From Paenochrobactrum pullorum (GTDB taxonomy: Bacteria; Pseudomonadota; Alphaproteobacteria; Rhizobiales; Rhizobiaceae): 64,000 nucleotides of DNA. Location: NCBI RefSeq assembly GCF_041929845.1, contig NZ_JBHEEH010000001.1, positions 186,001-250,000 on the forward strand, read 5' to 3'. Positions 42,748-50,964 of this stretch are shown in pieces. The notes below the pieces were generated by a model. That model made no database searches. It saw nothing but the letters and a program-made list of their open reading frames with translations, and was not told the DNA's origin. Positions within the stretch are counted from its first letter, which is position 1. Every line of letters starts with the position of its first letter. Made by a program: the position numbers and the translations under genes.

Positions 42748-43374
42748 TTAAACCTTGCCTGTCTTCCAATGGGCATAGACCGGATAATCGCCACTTGCCA
42801 GCAGACTGACAGTTTCGTGCAACGGCAGGCCCACCACATTGCTATAAGAGCCCACCAATTTCACTATAAAACTACCGGCAAGCCCCTGAATGGCGTAGCC
42901 GCCAGCCTTGCCGCGCCATTCTCCGGATGCGAGATAGGCATCCAGATGCGTGCGGGTGAGTCGCTCAAGGCGGACACGGCTTTCAACGATCGTCTGACGC
43001 AATTTGCCGTTTGGCTGGATCAGGCAGACGCCGGTGAAAACCTTGTGCGAACGGCCGGAGAGAAGCCGCAGGCATTCGCGCGCCTCATCTTCCAGCTCGG
43101 CTTTAGGCAGAATACGCCGACCAACGGCTACTACTGTATCCGCAGCCAGAATAAAGCTTGCACTATAGCTCTCGTCACCGCGCAATTGTTCGGCTGCTTT
43201 TTCAGCCTTTTGGCGCGACAAACGCCGTGCGAGCGAGCGCGGATGCTCTGCACGCAAAGGTGCTTCATCAATATCGGCCGGATGGATATGATCCGGCGTA
43301 ATGCCAGCCTGCGCCAAAAGCTCAATCCGGCGCGGGGAACCTGATGCGAGTATCAACTTGTGCTGAGCGCTCAT
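42748..43374 (-). CDS. maf: Maf/YceF-family nucleotide pyrophosphatase
   Basis: 208 residues. The Maf signature LILASGSPRRIELLAQAGI opens the protein; ILAADTVVAVGRRILPKAE and SHKVFTGVCLI follow, and YAIQGLAGSFIVKLVGSYSN is near the end. Maf proteins hydrolyse modified or canonical NTPs (often m7GTP, dTTP or UTP) to the monophosphate. It lies between infA and yacG, as in other Rhizobiales. No strong ribosome site is visible before the ATG. Confidence 0.93.
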   Translation of the reverse strand: MSAQHKLILASGSPRRIELLAQAGITPDHIHPADIDEAPLRAEHPRSLARRLSRQKAEKAAEQLRGDESYSASFILAADTVVAVGRRILPKAELEDEARECLRLLSGRSHKVFTGVCLIQPNGKLRQTIVESRVRLERLTRTHLDAYLASGEWRGKAGGYAIQGLAGSFIVKLVGSYSNVVGLPLHETVSLLASGDYPVYAHWKTGKV

Positions 43375-43483
43375 AAGGAGAAACTTTCTTGTGAGGATCG
43401 GCTTGTGAGATAATGGCCAGACATATAGCTGTCAGCCTCATACCGGTTAAACTGATACCAGCTTTTAAGCTTTGTAAGTTGGC

Positions 43484-43702
43484 TTACTTAAAGCGGTAGG
43501 TAATACGACCCTTGGTCAGGTCATAAGGGGTCATTTCAACCAGCACTTTATCACCTGCCAGAACGCGGATGCGGTTTTTGCGCATACGGCCAGCGGTGTG
43601 AGCGATGATTTCGTGATCGTTTTCGAGTTTAACGCGGAACATTGCGTTTGGCAGCAGTTCAGTAACTACGCCCGGAAACTCGAGGACTTCTTCTTTCGCC
43701 AT
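43484..43702 (-). CDS. infA: Translation initiation factor IF-1
   Basis: 72 residues, a single S1-like OB fold: MAKEEVLEFPGVVTELLPNA, FRVKLENDHEIIAHTAGRMR, KNRIRVLAGDKVLVEMTPYD. It binds the ribosomal A site during initiation. Flanked by the phosphatase and maf genes; a 134-bp gap upstream may carry a separate promoter. Confidence 0.97.
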   Translation of the reverse strand: MAKEEVLEFPGVVTELLPNAMFRVKLENDHEIIAHTAGRMRKNRIRVLAGDKVLVEMTPYDLTKGRITYRFK

Positions 43703-43836
43703 GCGATACCTGTTTCTTTTCTTAAAAATTATGTTTTATAGTCGTTAAAATGAGCCGTCAAAGGCGGTTCATCGGGATTTGCGCGGAACCTATATGATTA
43801 GGACGCATTTGTGAACAACTGAAATGAGCTTACTTT

Positions 43837-44313
43837 TTAATTGAACCGTTGTTCGATTTGTTTCTTTAAACGATCACGGACATCACGATAAGCGACCAGT
43901 ATTTGCTCTCTGGAGCCGGTCAGCAATGTCGGATCAGGCGTTGGCCAATATTCAACATCAACTGAAAATCCGCGCATTTTTTCCAAAACGGTGTGATGCG
44001 CCAGAGGTGTCAGTGTTATGATCAGATCAAAATAGCCGTCTTCCAGTTCATCCAAGTCGCGGGGCTGGCGGTTGTCGAGCGAAATGCTGATCTCTGCCAG
44101 AACCGCATCCACAAACGGATCGCGCTCTCCTTTTTTCACGCCGGCAGAAGCAATATAGGTGCTTTTGCTCAACATACGGCGTGTTAAAAGCTCGGCCATT
44201 GGCGAACGGATAGAGTTTTTGCCGCAAACGAAAAGAATGGAAGAGGGCAGACCCGGTTTAAGGGGTTTTTCTACATCTTCTGCGGGGCTTGATACAACTT
44301 CACTGGCGATCAT
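43837..44313 (-). CDS. Low-molecular-weight protein-tyrosine-phosphatase / arsenate reductase-like protein
   Basis: 158 residues. After ~25 residues the LMW-PTP core begins: SILFVCGKNSIRSPMAELL holds the C-x5-R-S phosphate loop, and the general-acid region is near YWPTPDPT. It could be a tyrosine phosphatase or arsenate reductase of thioredoxin type; catalytic identity is uncertain. The gene is complete just before the assembly gap. If the duplicated flanks are merged, its ATG lies 6 bp after the UPF0262 stop, making an operon with hisD. Confidence 0.9.
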   Translation of the reverse strand: MIASEVVSSPAEDVEKPLKPGLPSSILFVCGKNSIRSPMAELLTRRMLSKSTYIASAGVKKGERDPFVDAVLAEISISLDNRQPRDLDELEDGYFDLIITLTPLAHHTVLEKMRGFSVDVEYWPTPDPTLLTGSREQILVAYRDVRDRLKKQIEQRFN

Positions 44314-44322
44314 GCAAGTTTA
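44245..44322. repeat. 78-bp contig-end duplicate, left copy
   Basis: Identical over 78 bp to 44422-44499, on the other side of the N run. It covers the first 23 codons of the phosphatase gene plus 9 bp upstream. Most likely the same genomic sequence present at two contig ends. Confidence 0.95.
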
Positions 44323-44421
44323 NNNNNNNNNNNNNNNNNNNNNNNNNNNNNNNNNNNNNNNNNNNNNNNNNNNNNNNNNNNNNNNNNNNNNNNNNNNNNN
44401 NNNNNNNNNNNNNNNNNNNNN
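44323..44421. other. Assembly gap, 99 N
   Basis: A run of 99 undetermined bases inserted between identical 78-bp sequences. No biological content is seen; the gap is probably artificial and its true length may be zero or negative. Confidence 0.98.
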
Positions 44422-44499
44422 GGGCAGACCCGGTTTAAGGGGTTTTTCTACATCTTCTGCGGGGCTTGATACAACTTCACTGGCGATCATGCAAGTTTA
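44422..44499. repeat. 78-bp contig-end duplicate, right copy
   Basis: Exact copy of 44245-44322. It contains a second start of the phosphatase gene (ATG at 44490 on the minus strand) that runs into the gap after 23 codons, and the last 3 bases of the UPF0262 gene. Confidence 0.95.
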
Positions 44500-44976
44500 C
44501 CCCCGCCAATGCAGCACGCAAACCAGCGTGAACAGCCGGCGCGCTGTGATAAAATCAACTTCAATCTTGCCTTCAAGGCGGGATTGTAATGTTTGCGAAC
44601 CTTCATTGTGCAAACCTCTGCGTCCCATATCAATGGCTTCAATTTTGCTGGGAGTGGCAGAGCGGATGGCTTCATAATAGCTTTCGCAGATCATAAAATA
44701 ATCACGCACAACGCGCCGCAAAGGGGTGAGCGACAAAATATGCGTGGCAACAAGTTCGCCGCATTCCCGCGAGATGGTAAAAATGAGCCGTTTTTCAAGC
44801 AATGAGAGCCGCAATTTGTAAGGACCGCCAATATCATCACCCACCGGTCTGAAGTTGTTTTCTTCAATCAGATCAAAAATAGCGACGGCGCGCTCATGCT
44901 CGATGTCAGGCGTGGAGCGTCCAATGGACTCATCCAGCTCAACATCAATCAATCGGGCTTCACCGCCGCTGGTCAT
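44497..44976 (-). CDS. UPF0262 family protein
   Basis: 159 residues, matching UPF0262: ARLIDVELDESIGRSTPDIE, ERAVAIFDLIEENNFRP, YKLRLSLLEKRLIF and PLRRVVRDYFMICESYYEAI are characteristic. The family is restricted to alphaproteobacteria and has no known function. It follows hisD by 6 bp and precedes the phosphatase by 6 bp (after collapsing the gap), so it sits within the hisD operon; the stop codon lies at the edge of the duplicated segment. Confidence 0.9.
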   Translation of the reverse strand: MTSGGEARLIDVELDESIGRSTPDIEHERAVAIFDLIEENNFRPVGDDIGGPYKLRLSLLEKRLIFTISRECGELVATHILSLTPLRRVVRDYFMICESYYEAIRSATPSKIEAIDMGRRGLHNEGSQTLQSRLEGKIEVDFITARRLFTLVCVLHWRG

Positions 44977-44982
44977 GTGTCC

Positions 44983-46275
44983 TCAAAGATTCAATCTGAT
45001 TGCAACCGATTGTGCGTGGGCATCAAGGCCTTCAGCACGGGCGATATCAATAGCTGCAGGGCCTAAAGCGCGCAGCTGTTCAGGTCCAAGCTTTAGAATA
45101 GAACTGCGTTTGACATAATCAAGCACGGAAAGACCGGATGAAAAACGTGCGGAACGCGCTGTCGGCAAGACGTGGTTACAGCCGCCAACATAGTCACCGA
45201 TCACTTCCGGCGTATATTTACCGATGAAGATCGAACCGGCATTATGGATTTTATCTACCAGTTCTTCAGCATTTGCAGTGGCAATTTCCAGATGTTCGGC
45301 GGCGATACGGTTAGCGAGCGGTATCGCTTTGTCAAAATCCTCAACCAGAATGACGGCGCCATAATCGCGCCAGCTTGCTGCCGCCGTTTCGCTGCGTGAC
45401 AGGGTTTTTAACTGGTGCTCGACGGCGTCTTCAACTGCTTTGGCCAAAGCTTCGTCATTGGTCATTAGAATCGATTGCGCGGCCGTATCATGCTCGGCTT
45501 GCGCCAAAAGATCAGCTGCAATCCAGTCAGGATTATTGTCGCTGTCGGCAATGACCAGCACTTCGGAGGGGCCTGCAATCATATCAATGCCGACTGTGCC
45601 GAAAACAATGCGCTTGGCGGCTGCCACATAGGCATTGCCGGGGCCGACAATCTTGGCAACCGGTTTGATGGTTTCTGTGCCATAGGCAAGAGCGGCAATG
45701 GCCTGCGCTCCGCCGACACGGTAAATTTCAGATACACCGGCAAGGCGTGCAGCCACCAGCACCAACGGGTTTAAAATACCATCCGGTGAAGGCACAACCA
45801 TGACGATACGCTCGACACCGGCAACGCGTGCAGGCAAAGCATTCATCAAAACGGAGCTTGGATAGCTGGCAGTACCGCCCGGCACATAAAGGCCGACAGC
45901 TTCAATTGCTGTCCAGCGCGAGCCGAGTTCCACGCCCAAAGCGTCGGTGTAGCGGTCATCTTTCGGCATTTGACGTGCGTGATGCGCTTCGATGCGGTCG
46001 CGTGCCAGTTTCAATGCTTCAACGGTTGAGGCCGGAGCCAGTTTGAAAGCTTCGTCGATTTCTTCGCTGGTGACGGCAATGCCGGTTTTTTCCAGATCAA
46101 TACGGTCGAAGGTCTTTGAATAGGAAATCAGCGCTTTATCGCCGTCACGACGCACATGATCCACGATTTCGCGTACCACCCGATCCACATCGGCGGAAAC
46201 TTCACGCTTGCTGTTGAGAAACTGAGCAAACTTTTCTTCGAAATCAGGACTGCTTTGACGAAGCGTTTGAACCAC
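44983..46275 (-). CDS. hisD: Histidinol dehydrogenase
   Basis: 430 residues. Catalyses the last two steps of histidine synthesis, L-histidinol to L-histidine, using Zn2+ and NAD+. Motifs include YVPGGTASYPSSVLMNALPA, KIVGPGNAYVAAAKR, IDMIAGPSEVLVIAD, the Zn/catalytic segment AQAEHDTAAQSILM, and GCNHVLPTARSARFSSGL. GTG start with AAGGAA 8 nt upstream. Leads the UPF0262-phosphatase genes; no other his gene is in the window. Confidence 0.97.
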   Translation of the reverse strand: MVQTLRQSSPDFEEKFAQFLNSKREVSADVDRVVREIVDHVRRDGDKALISYSKTFDRIDLEKTGIAVTSEEIDEAFKLAPASTVEALKLARDRIEAHHARQMPKDDRYTDALGVELGSRWTAIEAVGLYVPGGTASYPSSVLMNALPARVAGVERIVMVVPSPDGILNPLVLVAARLAGVSEIYRVGGAQAIAALAYGTETIKPVAKIVGPGNAYVAAAKRIVFGTVGIDMIAGPSEVLVIADSDNNPDWIAADLLAQAEHDTAAQSILMTNDEALAKAVEDAVEHQLKTLSRSETAAASWRDYGAVILVEDFDKAIPLANRIAAEHLEIATANAEELVDKIHNAGSIFIGKYTPEVIGDYVGGCNHVLPTARSARFSSGLSVLDYVKRSSILKLGPEQLRALGPAAIDIARAEGLDAHAQSVAIRLNL

Positions 46276-46356
46276 GCTGGTATTCCTTCTTAAAATCTTA
46301 TTGGCGACTATACTTAAGCCTTTTTAGTTCAAGCATAGCAGTATCAGCAACAGGTC

Positions 46357-46815
46357 TTAAACACCATGTTTTGGCTTGGCATTTGTTTCCCATGCAGGAC
46401 CCAGATCAGTGATTTGCGCCTCAATACATTCCACGTCAAGACGAATGGCTGGTTTAACACCATTGCCGCCAGCGAAAATCAGCTCCACCACGCCATGGGG
46501 TGCTTCTGTTTCGATAAAATTGACCGAGAGCAGTGAGAGGACGCTTTGCTCATTGTCGCGATTTATGCCGTTGGTTTTAACGCTCAAAACACGGTTGAAA
46601 TGCAGACTTGTGCGGCGGCGCTCAAAGCTGCGCTTGCCGAAAAGCTTCAGTTTGAAGCCGGACTGTGCGCCTTCCCAAACGAAACGGTTTACGGTGAGAA
46701 TAAACCGCTTTTCTTGGTGGAGATATTGAATATCGGCAGTTTTAAGCACGGCATCTTGCAGATGCGCGGAAATGATTTGCAGATCTTCTTGATCGAGTGC
46801 CATCAATTTCAGCAT
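46357..46815 (-). CDS. DUF2948 family protein
   Basis: 152 residues. It begins MLKLMALDQEDLQIISAHLQ and contains RRRTSLHFNRVLSVK and GGNGVKPAIRLDVECIEAQ, matching DUF2948, a family found almost only in alphaproteobacteria. Function unknown. AAGGG precedes the ATG. It lies between murA and hisD, a conserved order in Rhizobiales; an 81-bp gap separates it from hisD. Confidence 0.88.
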   Translation of the reverse strand: MLKLMALDQEDLQIISAHLQDAVLKTADIQYLHQEKRFILTVNRFVWEGAQSGFKLKLFGKRSFERRRTSLHFNRVLSVKTNGINRDNEQSVLSLLSVNFIETEAPHGVVELIFAGGNGVKPAIRLDVECIEAQITDLGPAWETNAKPKHGV

Positions 46816-46933
46816 GATTTTCTACCCTTGAGCTTGATGCTTTATGTCCTGCTTGTTTCTGTCATGCCACATAACTCTTTGGTTCTGCAATCATCCTTAT
46901 AGCGCGAAAGTAGTGTGAGCACTTAAAAAGCCA

Positions 46934-46982
46934 AAAAGAAGGGCGGTCTGAGGTGTAATCTGCCTCAAAACCGCCCGTTCTT
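46934..46982 (-). terminator. Rho-independent terminator after murA
   Basis: GGGCGGT and TGAGG pair with CCTCA and ACCGCCC around a 9-nt loop (stem 46941-46977); on the minus strand a T-rich stretch (TTCTTTTT) follows. Separates murA from DUF2948. Confidence 0.8.
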
Positions 46983-47009
46983 GTAGAACCTAATGCTTAA
47001 AAAGCTTGA

Positions 47010-48299
47010 TTAACCGCTGATGCGTTCAATCTGCGCGCCGCAACGGGAGAGCTTTTCTTCCAGATGTTCAAAGCCGCGATCAAGATGATAAACGCGGTTG
47101 ATGATGGTTTCGCCTTCCGCTGCAAGGCCGGCAATAACCAGCGAGGCGGATGCGCGTAGATCGGTTGCCATCACGGGCGCACCTTTTAAGCGTTCAACAC
47201 CTTCAACCGTTGCGGTCTGGCCGGAAAGCGAAATTTTCGCGCCCAGACGCGCCAGTTCTTGCACATGCATGAAGCGGTTTTCAAAAATCGTTTCAGTGAT
47301 TTTTGATGTGCCTTGCGCTTTGGTCATCAGCCCCATGAATTGCGCCTGCAAATCGGTTGGAAAGCCCGGGAAAGGTTCGGTAGTAATATCAACCGGCTTG
47401 ATGCCGTTGCCATTACGCACCACGCGGATACCTTCCGGCGTGGAGGTAATTTCTGCACCTGTTTGGCGCAATGTATCTAGTGCTTCGCTCAACAGCTCTT
47501 CTTGTGCGCCTTTTAACAAAACATCGCCGCCGGTCATGGCAACAGCCATAGCGTAAGTGCCGGTTTCAATACGGTCAGGAATGACACGTACGCGGGCACC
47601 GGTCAGGTTGGTGACACCTTGAATTGTAATCGTGCTGTTGCCGGCACCGGAAATTTTTGCGCCCATGGCATTGAGGCAGTCGGCCAGATTGACCACCTCC
47701 GGCTCGCGCGCCGCATTGTGGATAATGGTCTCGCCTTTTGCCAAAGCTGCCGCCATCAGCATCACATGGGTGGCACCGACTGACACTTTCGGAAAGGTAT
47801 ATTCGGTGCCGATCAGACCCTTTGGTGCGCGTGCCTTTGCATAGCCATTGTCGATGTCGATTTCGGCACCCAGCGCAATCAGGCACTCGAGCAGCAAGTC
47901 AACCGGACGTGTACCAATGGCGCAACCGCCAGGCAGCGACACATTGGCTTCCCCCATACGTGCCAGCAACGGGCCAATAACCCAGAAGCTTGCGCGCATT
48001 TTCGATACCAGCTCATAAGGAGCGGTGGTGTCGACAATGTTGCGTGCGGTGAAATGGATGGTGCGGGAATAGCCGTTATCCTGATGCTCACGGCGACCAT
48101 TGACAGAATAATCAACGCCATGATTGCCAAGAATGCGGATCAGCTGCTCCACGTCTGCCAGATGCGGCACATTTTCCAGTGTCAGCGTATCGTCGGTCAT
48201 GAGTGACGCAATCATCAACGGAAGCGCTGCGTTTTTGGCGCCGGAAATAGGAATGACCCCATTAAGCTGATTGCCGCCGATAATTTTAATACGATCCAT
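47010..48299 (-). CDS. murA: UDP-N-acetylglucosamine 1-carboxyvinyltransferase MurA
   Basis: 429 residues. First committed step of peptidoglycan synthesis, transferring enolpyruvate from PEP to UDP-GlcNAc in the cytoplasm. GGNQLNGVIPISGAKNAALP opens the protein; the catalytic Cys is in SLPGGCAIGTRPVD (the fosfomycin target); PFPGFPTDLQAQFMGLMTKA and MHVQELARLGA follow. Single transcription unit with its own terminator. Confidence 0.97.
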   Translation of the reverse strand: MDRIKIIGGNQLNGVIPISGAKNAALPLMIASLMTDDTLTLENVPHLADVEQLIRILGNHGVDYSVNGRREHQDNGYSRTIHFTARNIVDTTAPYELVSKMRASFWVIGPLLARMGEANVSLPGGCAIGTRPVDLLLECLIALGAEIDIDNGYAKARAPKGLIGTEYTFPKVSVGATHVMLMAAALAKGETIIHNAAREPEVVNLADCLNAMGAKISGAGNSTITIQGVTNLTGARVRVIPDRIETGTYAMAVAMTGGDVLLKGAQEELLSEALDTLRQTGAEITSTPEGIRVVRNGNGIKPVDITTEPFPGFPTDLQAQFMGLMTKAQGTSKITETIFENRFMHVQELARLGAKISLSGQTATVEGVERLKGAPVMATDLRASASLVIAGLAAEGETIINRVYHLDRGFEHLEEKLSRCGAQIERISG

Positions 48300-48580
48300 G
48301 CTGTTAAACCTTATGAGCCGCTGAAGGGTAATTACCTATTCTACACCAAACCGGTAACGCGCCGGTTAATGAAAAACATTCATCTTGTGGCTAAGATAAT
48401 TATTCTGAAACGGATGAATTTGAATGTGCTGGGTACAGAAACGCAACGCCGATGCCAAGTAGACTTATCGCTTAGATGTGATTCTTAAGCGGGCTTTTTG
48501 TCCGCATCAAGGAAGAGGTTATTTTTTCGCATTCCACATGACGGAAAACGGCATATGATTCGCGAAGCAACTGATTATCT

Positions 48581-48787
48581 TCAAGCTTTTTCATCTTTTT
48601 CCGGAATTTGCGGTGTGGATGCGGCTTTGATTCCCTCTTGGCGACTGTCTTCTGCGCCTGCTCTGCGGGCACGAACCTGCGCTTTGCGGCGCTGGAGGTT
48701 AGCCCGTAATTGTTCGGAACGGCGTTTTTCCTGTGCCAAACGCTGTTTTTCCTGTTCTGTTAATGGTTTATCTTCACTCATGTTCAT
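48581..48787 (-). CDS. Small highly charged hypothetical protein
   Basis: 68 residues (66 from ATG 48781): MSEDKPLTEQEKQRLAQEKR, then SEQLRANLQRRKAQVRARRA. Strongly charged, likely one long helix or coiled coil, with no cysteine and no membrane segment. Similar short Arg/Lys/Glu-rich proteins occur next to murA in Rhizobiales, from memory. Function unknown. It is read on the same strand as murA, about 280 bp upstream of it. Confidence 0.65.
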   Translation of the reverse strand: MNMSEDKPLTEQEKQRLAQEKRRSEQLRANLQRRKAQVRARRAGAEDSRQEGIKAASTPQIPEKDEKA

Positions 48788-48927
48788 TTTTGCTCTGGAC
48801 TGATCAGTGGGAAAAGGCTATTTGCCGTGCCAGCAAATGCGGATTTCCACAATCTGAAAAAGAATTACAATTGCTATCTTGCGGTTTTGGTTCTTATGTG
48901 GCAGAAGTCCGCCGCAATCAAGTGTTT

Positions 48928-49002
48928 GCTGCGGTAGCTCAGTGGTAGAGCACTCCATTGGTAATGGAGAGGTCGGGAGTTCGAACCTCCCTCGCAGCAC
49001 CA
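48928..49002 (+). tRNA. tRNA-Thr (GGT)
   Basis: Acceptor GCTGCGG, D-arm TAGCTCAGTGGTAGAGC, anticodon loop with GGT between CTCCATT and AATGGAG, T-arm GGGAGTTCGAACCTCCC, encoded CCA. 75 nt. A T-rich run follows. Confidence 0.96.
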
Positions 49003-49156
49003 GTTTTCCCTCTTTTTACAATTTGAACTAACTGGTGCATCGCACACGCTCATCCTTTTGAGCATTTTCGCGGGTAAAGTTGTGATTTTCATATTCTTTC
49101 AGCAATTATGAGCTGGCGAAAGCTGTGCTGTTGACGCGGTATTTTTAGATTCTAAC

Positions 49157-49187
49157 AACAAAAAACTCCGGTTCGGCTGAACCGGAG
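49157..49187 (-). terminator. Rho-independent terminator after the diaminopimelate dehydrogenase gene
   Basis: CTCCGGTTC (49166-49174) and GAACCGGAG (49179-49187) form a perfect 9-bp stem with a 4-nt loop; on the minus strand six T follow. Confidence 0.88.
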
Positions 49188-49213
49188 CTTCTTTATACTC
49201 ATTTCAAAAAGAA

Positions 49214-50200
49214 TCAGAGCAGTTCGGCACGTAATTCCGCGGCTGATTTGACCGAGAGCAAACCAGGGGCAACATCAAACACGGTTTTGGCACCATGCTG
49301 GCCGGATTGTGCCATACGATATACCGCACGCGCATAAGTCACGAGAACGCTGGCGGTAAATTCCGGATTGCTGTCGAGCTTGAGGCTATATTCCACCACT
49401 TGTGCATTCTGGTCGGAGGTGTTGCCGCTGCGAATGACGAAGCCGCCATGCACCATCGCCTGATGGTCGTGTGCCAGTTCTTCAGCTGAGATGAAGTTGA
49501 CGGTTGTGTCATAATCGGCAAAATAATCCGGCATGGTGACGATTTTTTCCCGAACAGCGTCGGCATCCGAACCCTCTTTCAGCACAACAAAACATTCACG
49601 CTTGTGCTTTTCGCGGGTGGTGAGCACAGGGCGCGAGGCGCTGCGTACTTTTTCGATGGCTTCCGGCACAGGGCGGGTATATTGTACGCCGCCTGCAACG
49701 CCTTCCACGCGACGGATAGCGTCTGAGTGCCCTTGGCTAAGACCGTCACCCCAGAAGGTGTAGGTTTCGCCGTCCGGCAGCAGGGCTTCGCTCATCACGC
49801 GATTGATCGAGAACATGCCAGGATCCCAGCCGGCCGAAATCAGCGCGGTTCTTTTGTTGGGCAGGGCAGCAGCGTCAACAGCTGCAAAATATTCCGGAAT
49901 ACGTGCATGCGTGTCGAAACTGTCAACGGTGTTGAAGAGCGCTGCCAGTTCCGGCCCCTGTTCCGGTAGGTCCTGCTTGGAGCCGCCACATAAAATCAAA
50001 ACGTCAATTTTGTCCTGATGGGTTTTCAGGTCATCCATGCTGAAAACCTGCACATTTTCGCTCAACGGCGACACCTGTGCCAGCGGGCGGCGGGTGTAGA
50101 TACCCGTCAATTGCATGTCAGGGTTTTTCTTGATGGCTGCTTCAACGCCGCGTCCTAGATTTCCGTGGCCGGCAATGGCGATCCGGATGAGTTCAGCCAT
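49214..50200 (-). CDS. ddh: Meso-diaminopimelate D-dehydrogenase
   Basis: 328 residues. The sequence follows Corynebacterium Ddh closely in motif order: IRIAIAGHGNLGRGVEAAI (NADPH-binding fold), DSFDTHARIPEY, LISAGWDPGMFSINRV, TFWGDGLSQGHSDAIRRVEG, THKR-like KHKRECFVV, TMPDYFADYDTTVNFI, MVHGGFVIRSG. Ddh makes meso-diaminopimelate from tetrahydrodipicolinate in one NADPH-dependent step, bypassing DapD-C-E-F, and is reversible. It is patchily spread, mainly in Actinobacteria, Firmicutes and Bacteroidetes. Single gene with its own terminator; no dap gene adjacent. Confidence 0.9.
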   Translation of the reverse strand: MAELIRIAIAGHGNLGRGVEAAIKKNPDMQLTGIYTRRPLAQVSPLSENVQVFSMDDLKTHQDKIDVLILCGGSKQDLPEQGPELAALFNTVDSFDTHARIPEYFAAVDAAALPNKRTALISAGWDPGMFSINRVMSEALLPDGETYTFWGDGLSQGHSDAIRRVEGVAGGVQYTRPVPEAIEKVRSASRPVLTTREKHKRECFVVLKEGSDADAVREKIVTMPDYFADYDTTVNFISAEELAHDHQAMVHGGFVIRSGNTSDQNAQVVEYSLKLDSNPEFTASVLVTYARAVYRMAQSGQHGAKTVFDVAPGLLSVKSAAELRAELL

Positions 50201-50268
50201 AATGATATATCCTTTTGAGTTAAGCTTTTGGTGGCTTTTTATCAGTCAAAAAACCGATAGCACATCAC

Positions 50269-50306
50269 GCCTTCAGATCAAGAATTTCCGTTCCTGATCT
50301 GAAGGC
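50269..50306. promoter_or_regulatory. 12-bp perfect inverted repeat upstream of ddh
   Basis: GCCTTCAGATCA (50269-50280) and TGATCTGAAGGC (50295-50306) with a 14-nt loop, in the 137-bp gap between the DUF924 gene and ddh, both on the minus strand. No immediate U-run. It may end the DUF924 transcript or act in the ddh leader. Confidence 0.5.
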
Positions 50307-50337
50307 GGAGCCGTGTTTTTAAAATGGCAAGAGAGGA

Positions 50338-50904
50338 TTAAAAGCCAGAATGGGTTTTGAGAAACTCGGTTTCTTCTGGTGTGTTTTCACGTTTCAACGC
50401 CACGTTGCGATGCGGGAAACGGCCAAATTGAGCGATAATATCAAGATGTTGATGGGCATAATCCAGTGAATTGGCATTGCCCAGCGCTTCATAAAGTTCG
50501 ACGCTCTTTTTCTGGTCATTCAAGTCTTCGCTATGCATCAAAGGCAGATAGAAAAACGCCCGTTGTTTTTCACTGACTTGTTGGTCAAAGCCCTTTTCTA
50601 TGGCAGCTTTGGCAATCTGGCGGGCTTTGGCGTCGCTTTCAAACGCGCGTCCGGAACCGCGGAACATATTGCGCGGGAACTGATCCAGAATAATGGTAAG
50701 AGCAAGGGCAGAGTGTAATTCATCGCCCCATACATCCAGCGTGCCACTATGGGCTTGCTCGTAAAGAGCTGAAAAATGTTGTTTGATTTCTTCATCGAGA
50801 TCATCGCTGCGGACAAACCAATGTTTCTCGACATTTTCCGAGAACCAGAAATCCAGCACGTCTTGTGCCGCATTGTTTTGTGCCGAGGAGGTTAGTGAAG
50901 GCAT
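50338..50904 (-). CDS. DUF924 family protein
   Basis: 188 residues. DUF924 features: VLDFWFSENVEKHWFVRSDD, ALALTIILDQFPRNMFRGSG, AFFYLPLMHSED, and a C-terminal DIIAQFGRFPHRNVAL. The family is predicted all-helical and of unknown function (TPR-like fold). The ATG at 50904 is preferred over one at 50910 because GGAG then sits 6 nt upstream. It precedes ddh but is separated by a strong inverted repeat. Confidence 0.88.
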   Translation of the reverse strand: MPSLTSSAQNNAAQDVLDFWFSENVEKHWFVRSDDLDEEIKQHFSALYEQAHSGTLDVWGDELHSALALTIILDQFPRNMFRGSGRAFESDAKARQIAKAAIEKGFDQQVSEKQRAFFYLPLMHSEDLNDQKKSVELYEALGNANSLDYAHQHLDIIAQFGRFPHRNVALKRENTPEETEFLKTHSGF

Positions 50905-50964
50905 GGTCATCTCCGTCGCTCTTTGATGTCTATGCCTTCACTTTGCATGTTTACTTCAGTGCTT

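Noticed and set aside
44245..44499. A genuine direct repeat around a mobile element insertion
   Set aside because: 78-bp identical flanks with an N run and no element sequence; contig overlap explains it fully.
44159..44677. 172-codon frame running through the N gap
   Set aside because: Contains unknown residues and repeats the same peptide on both sides because of the duplicated contig ends.
48472..48672. 66-codon frame overlapping the small charged protein gene
   Set aside because: Different frame over the same segment; the 48581-48787 frame has the more natural composition.
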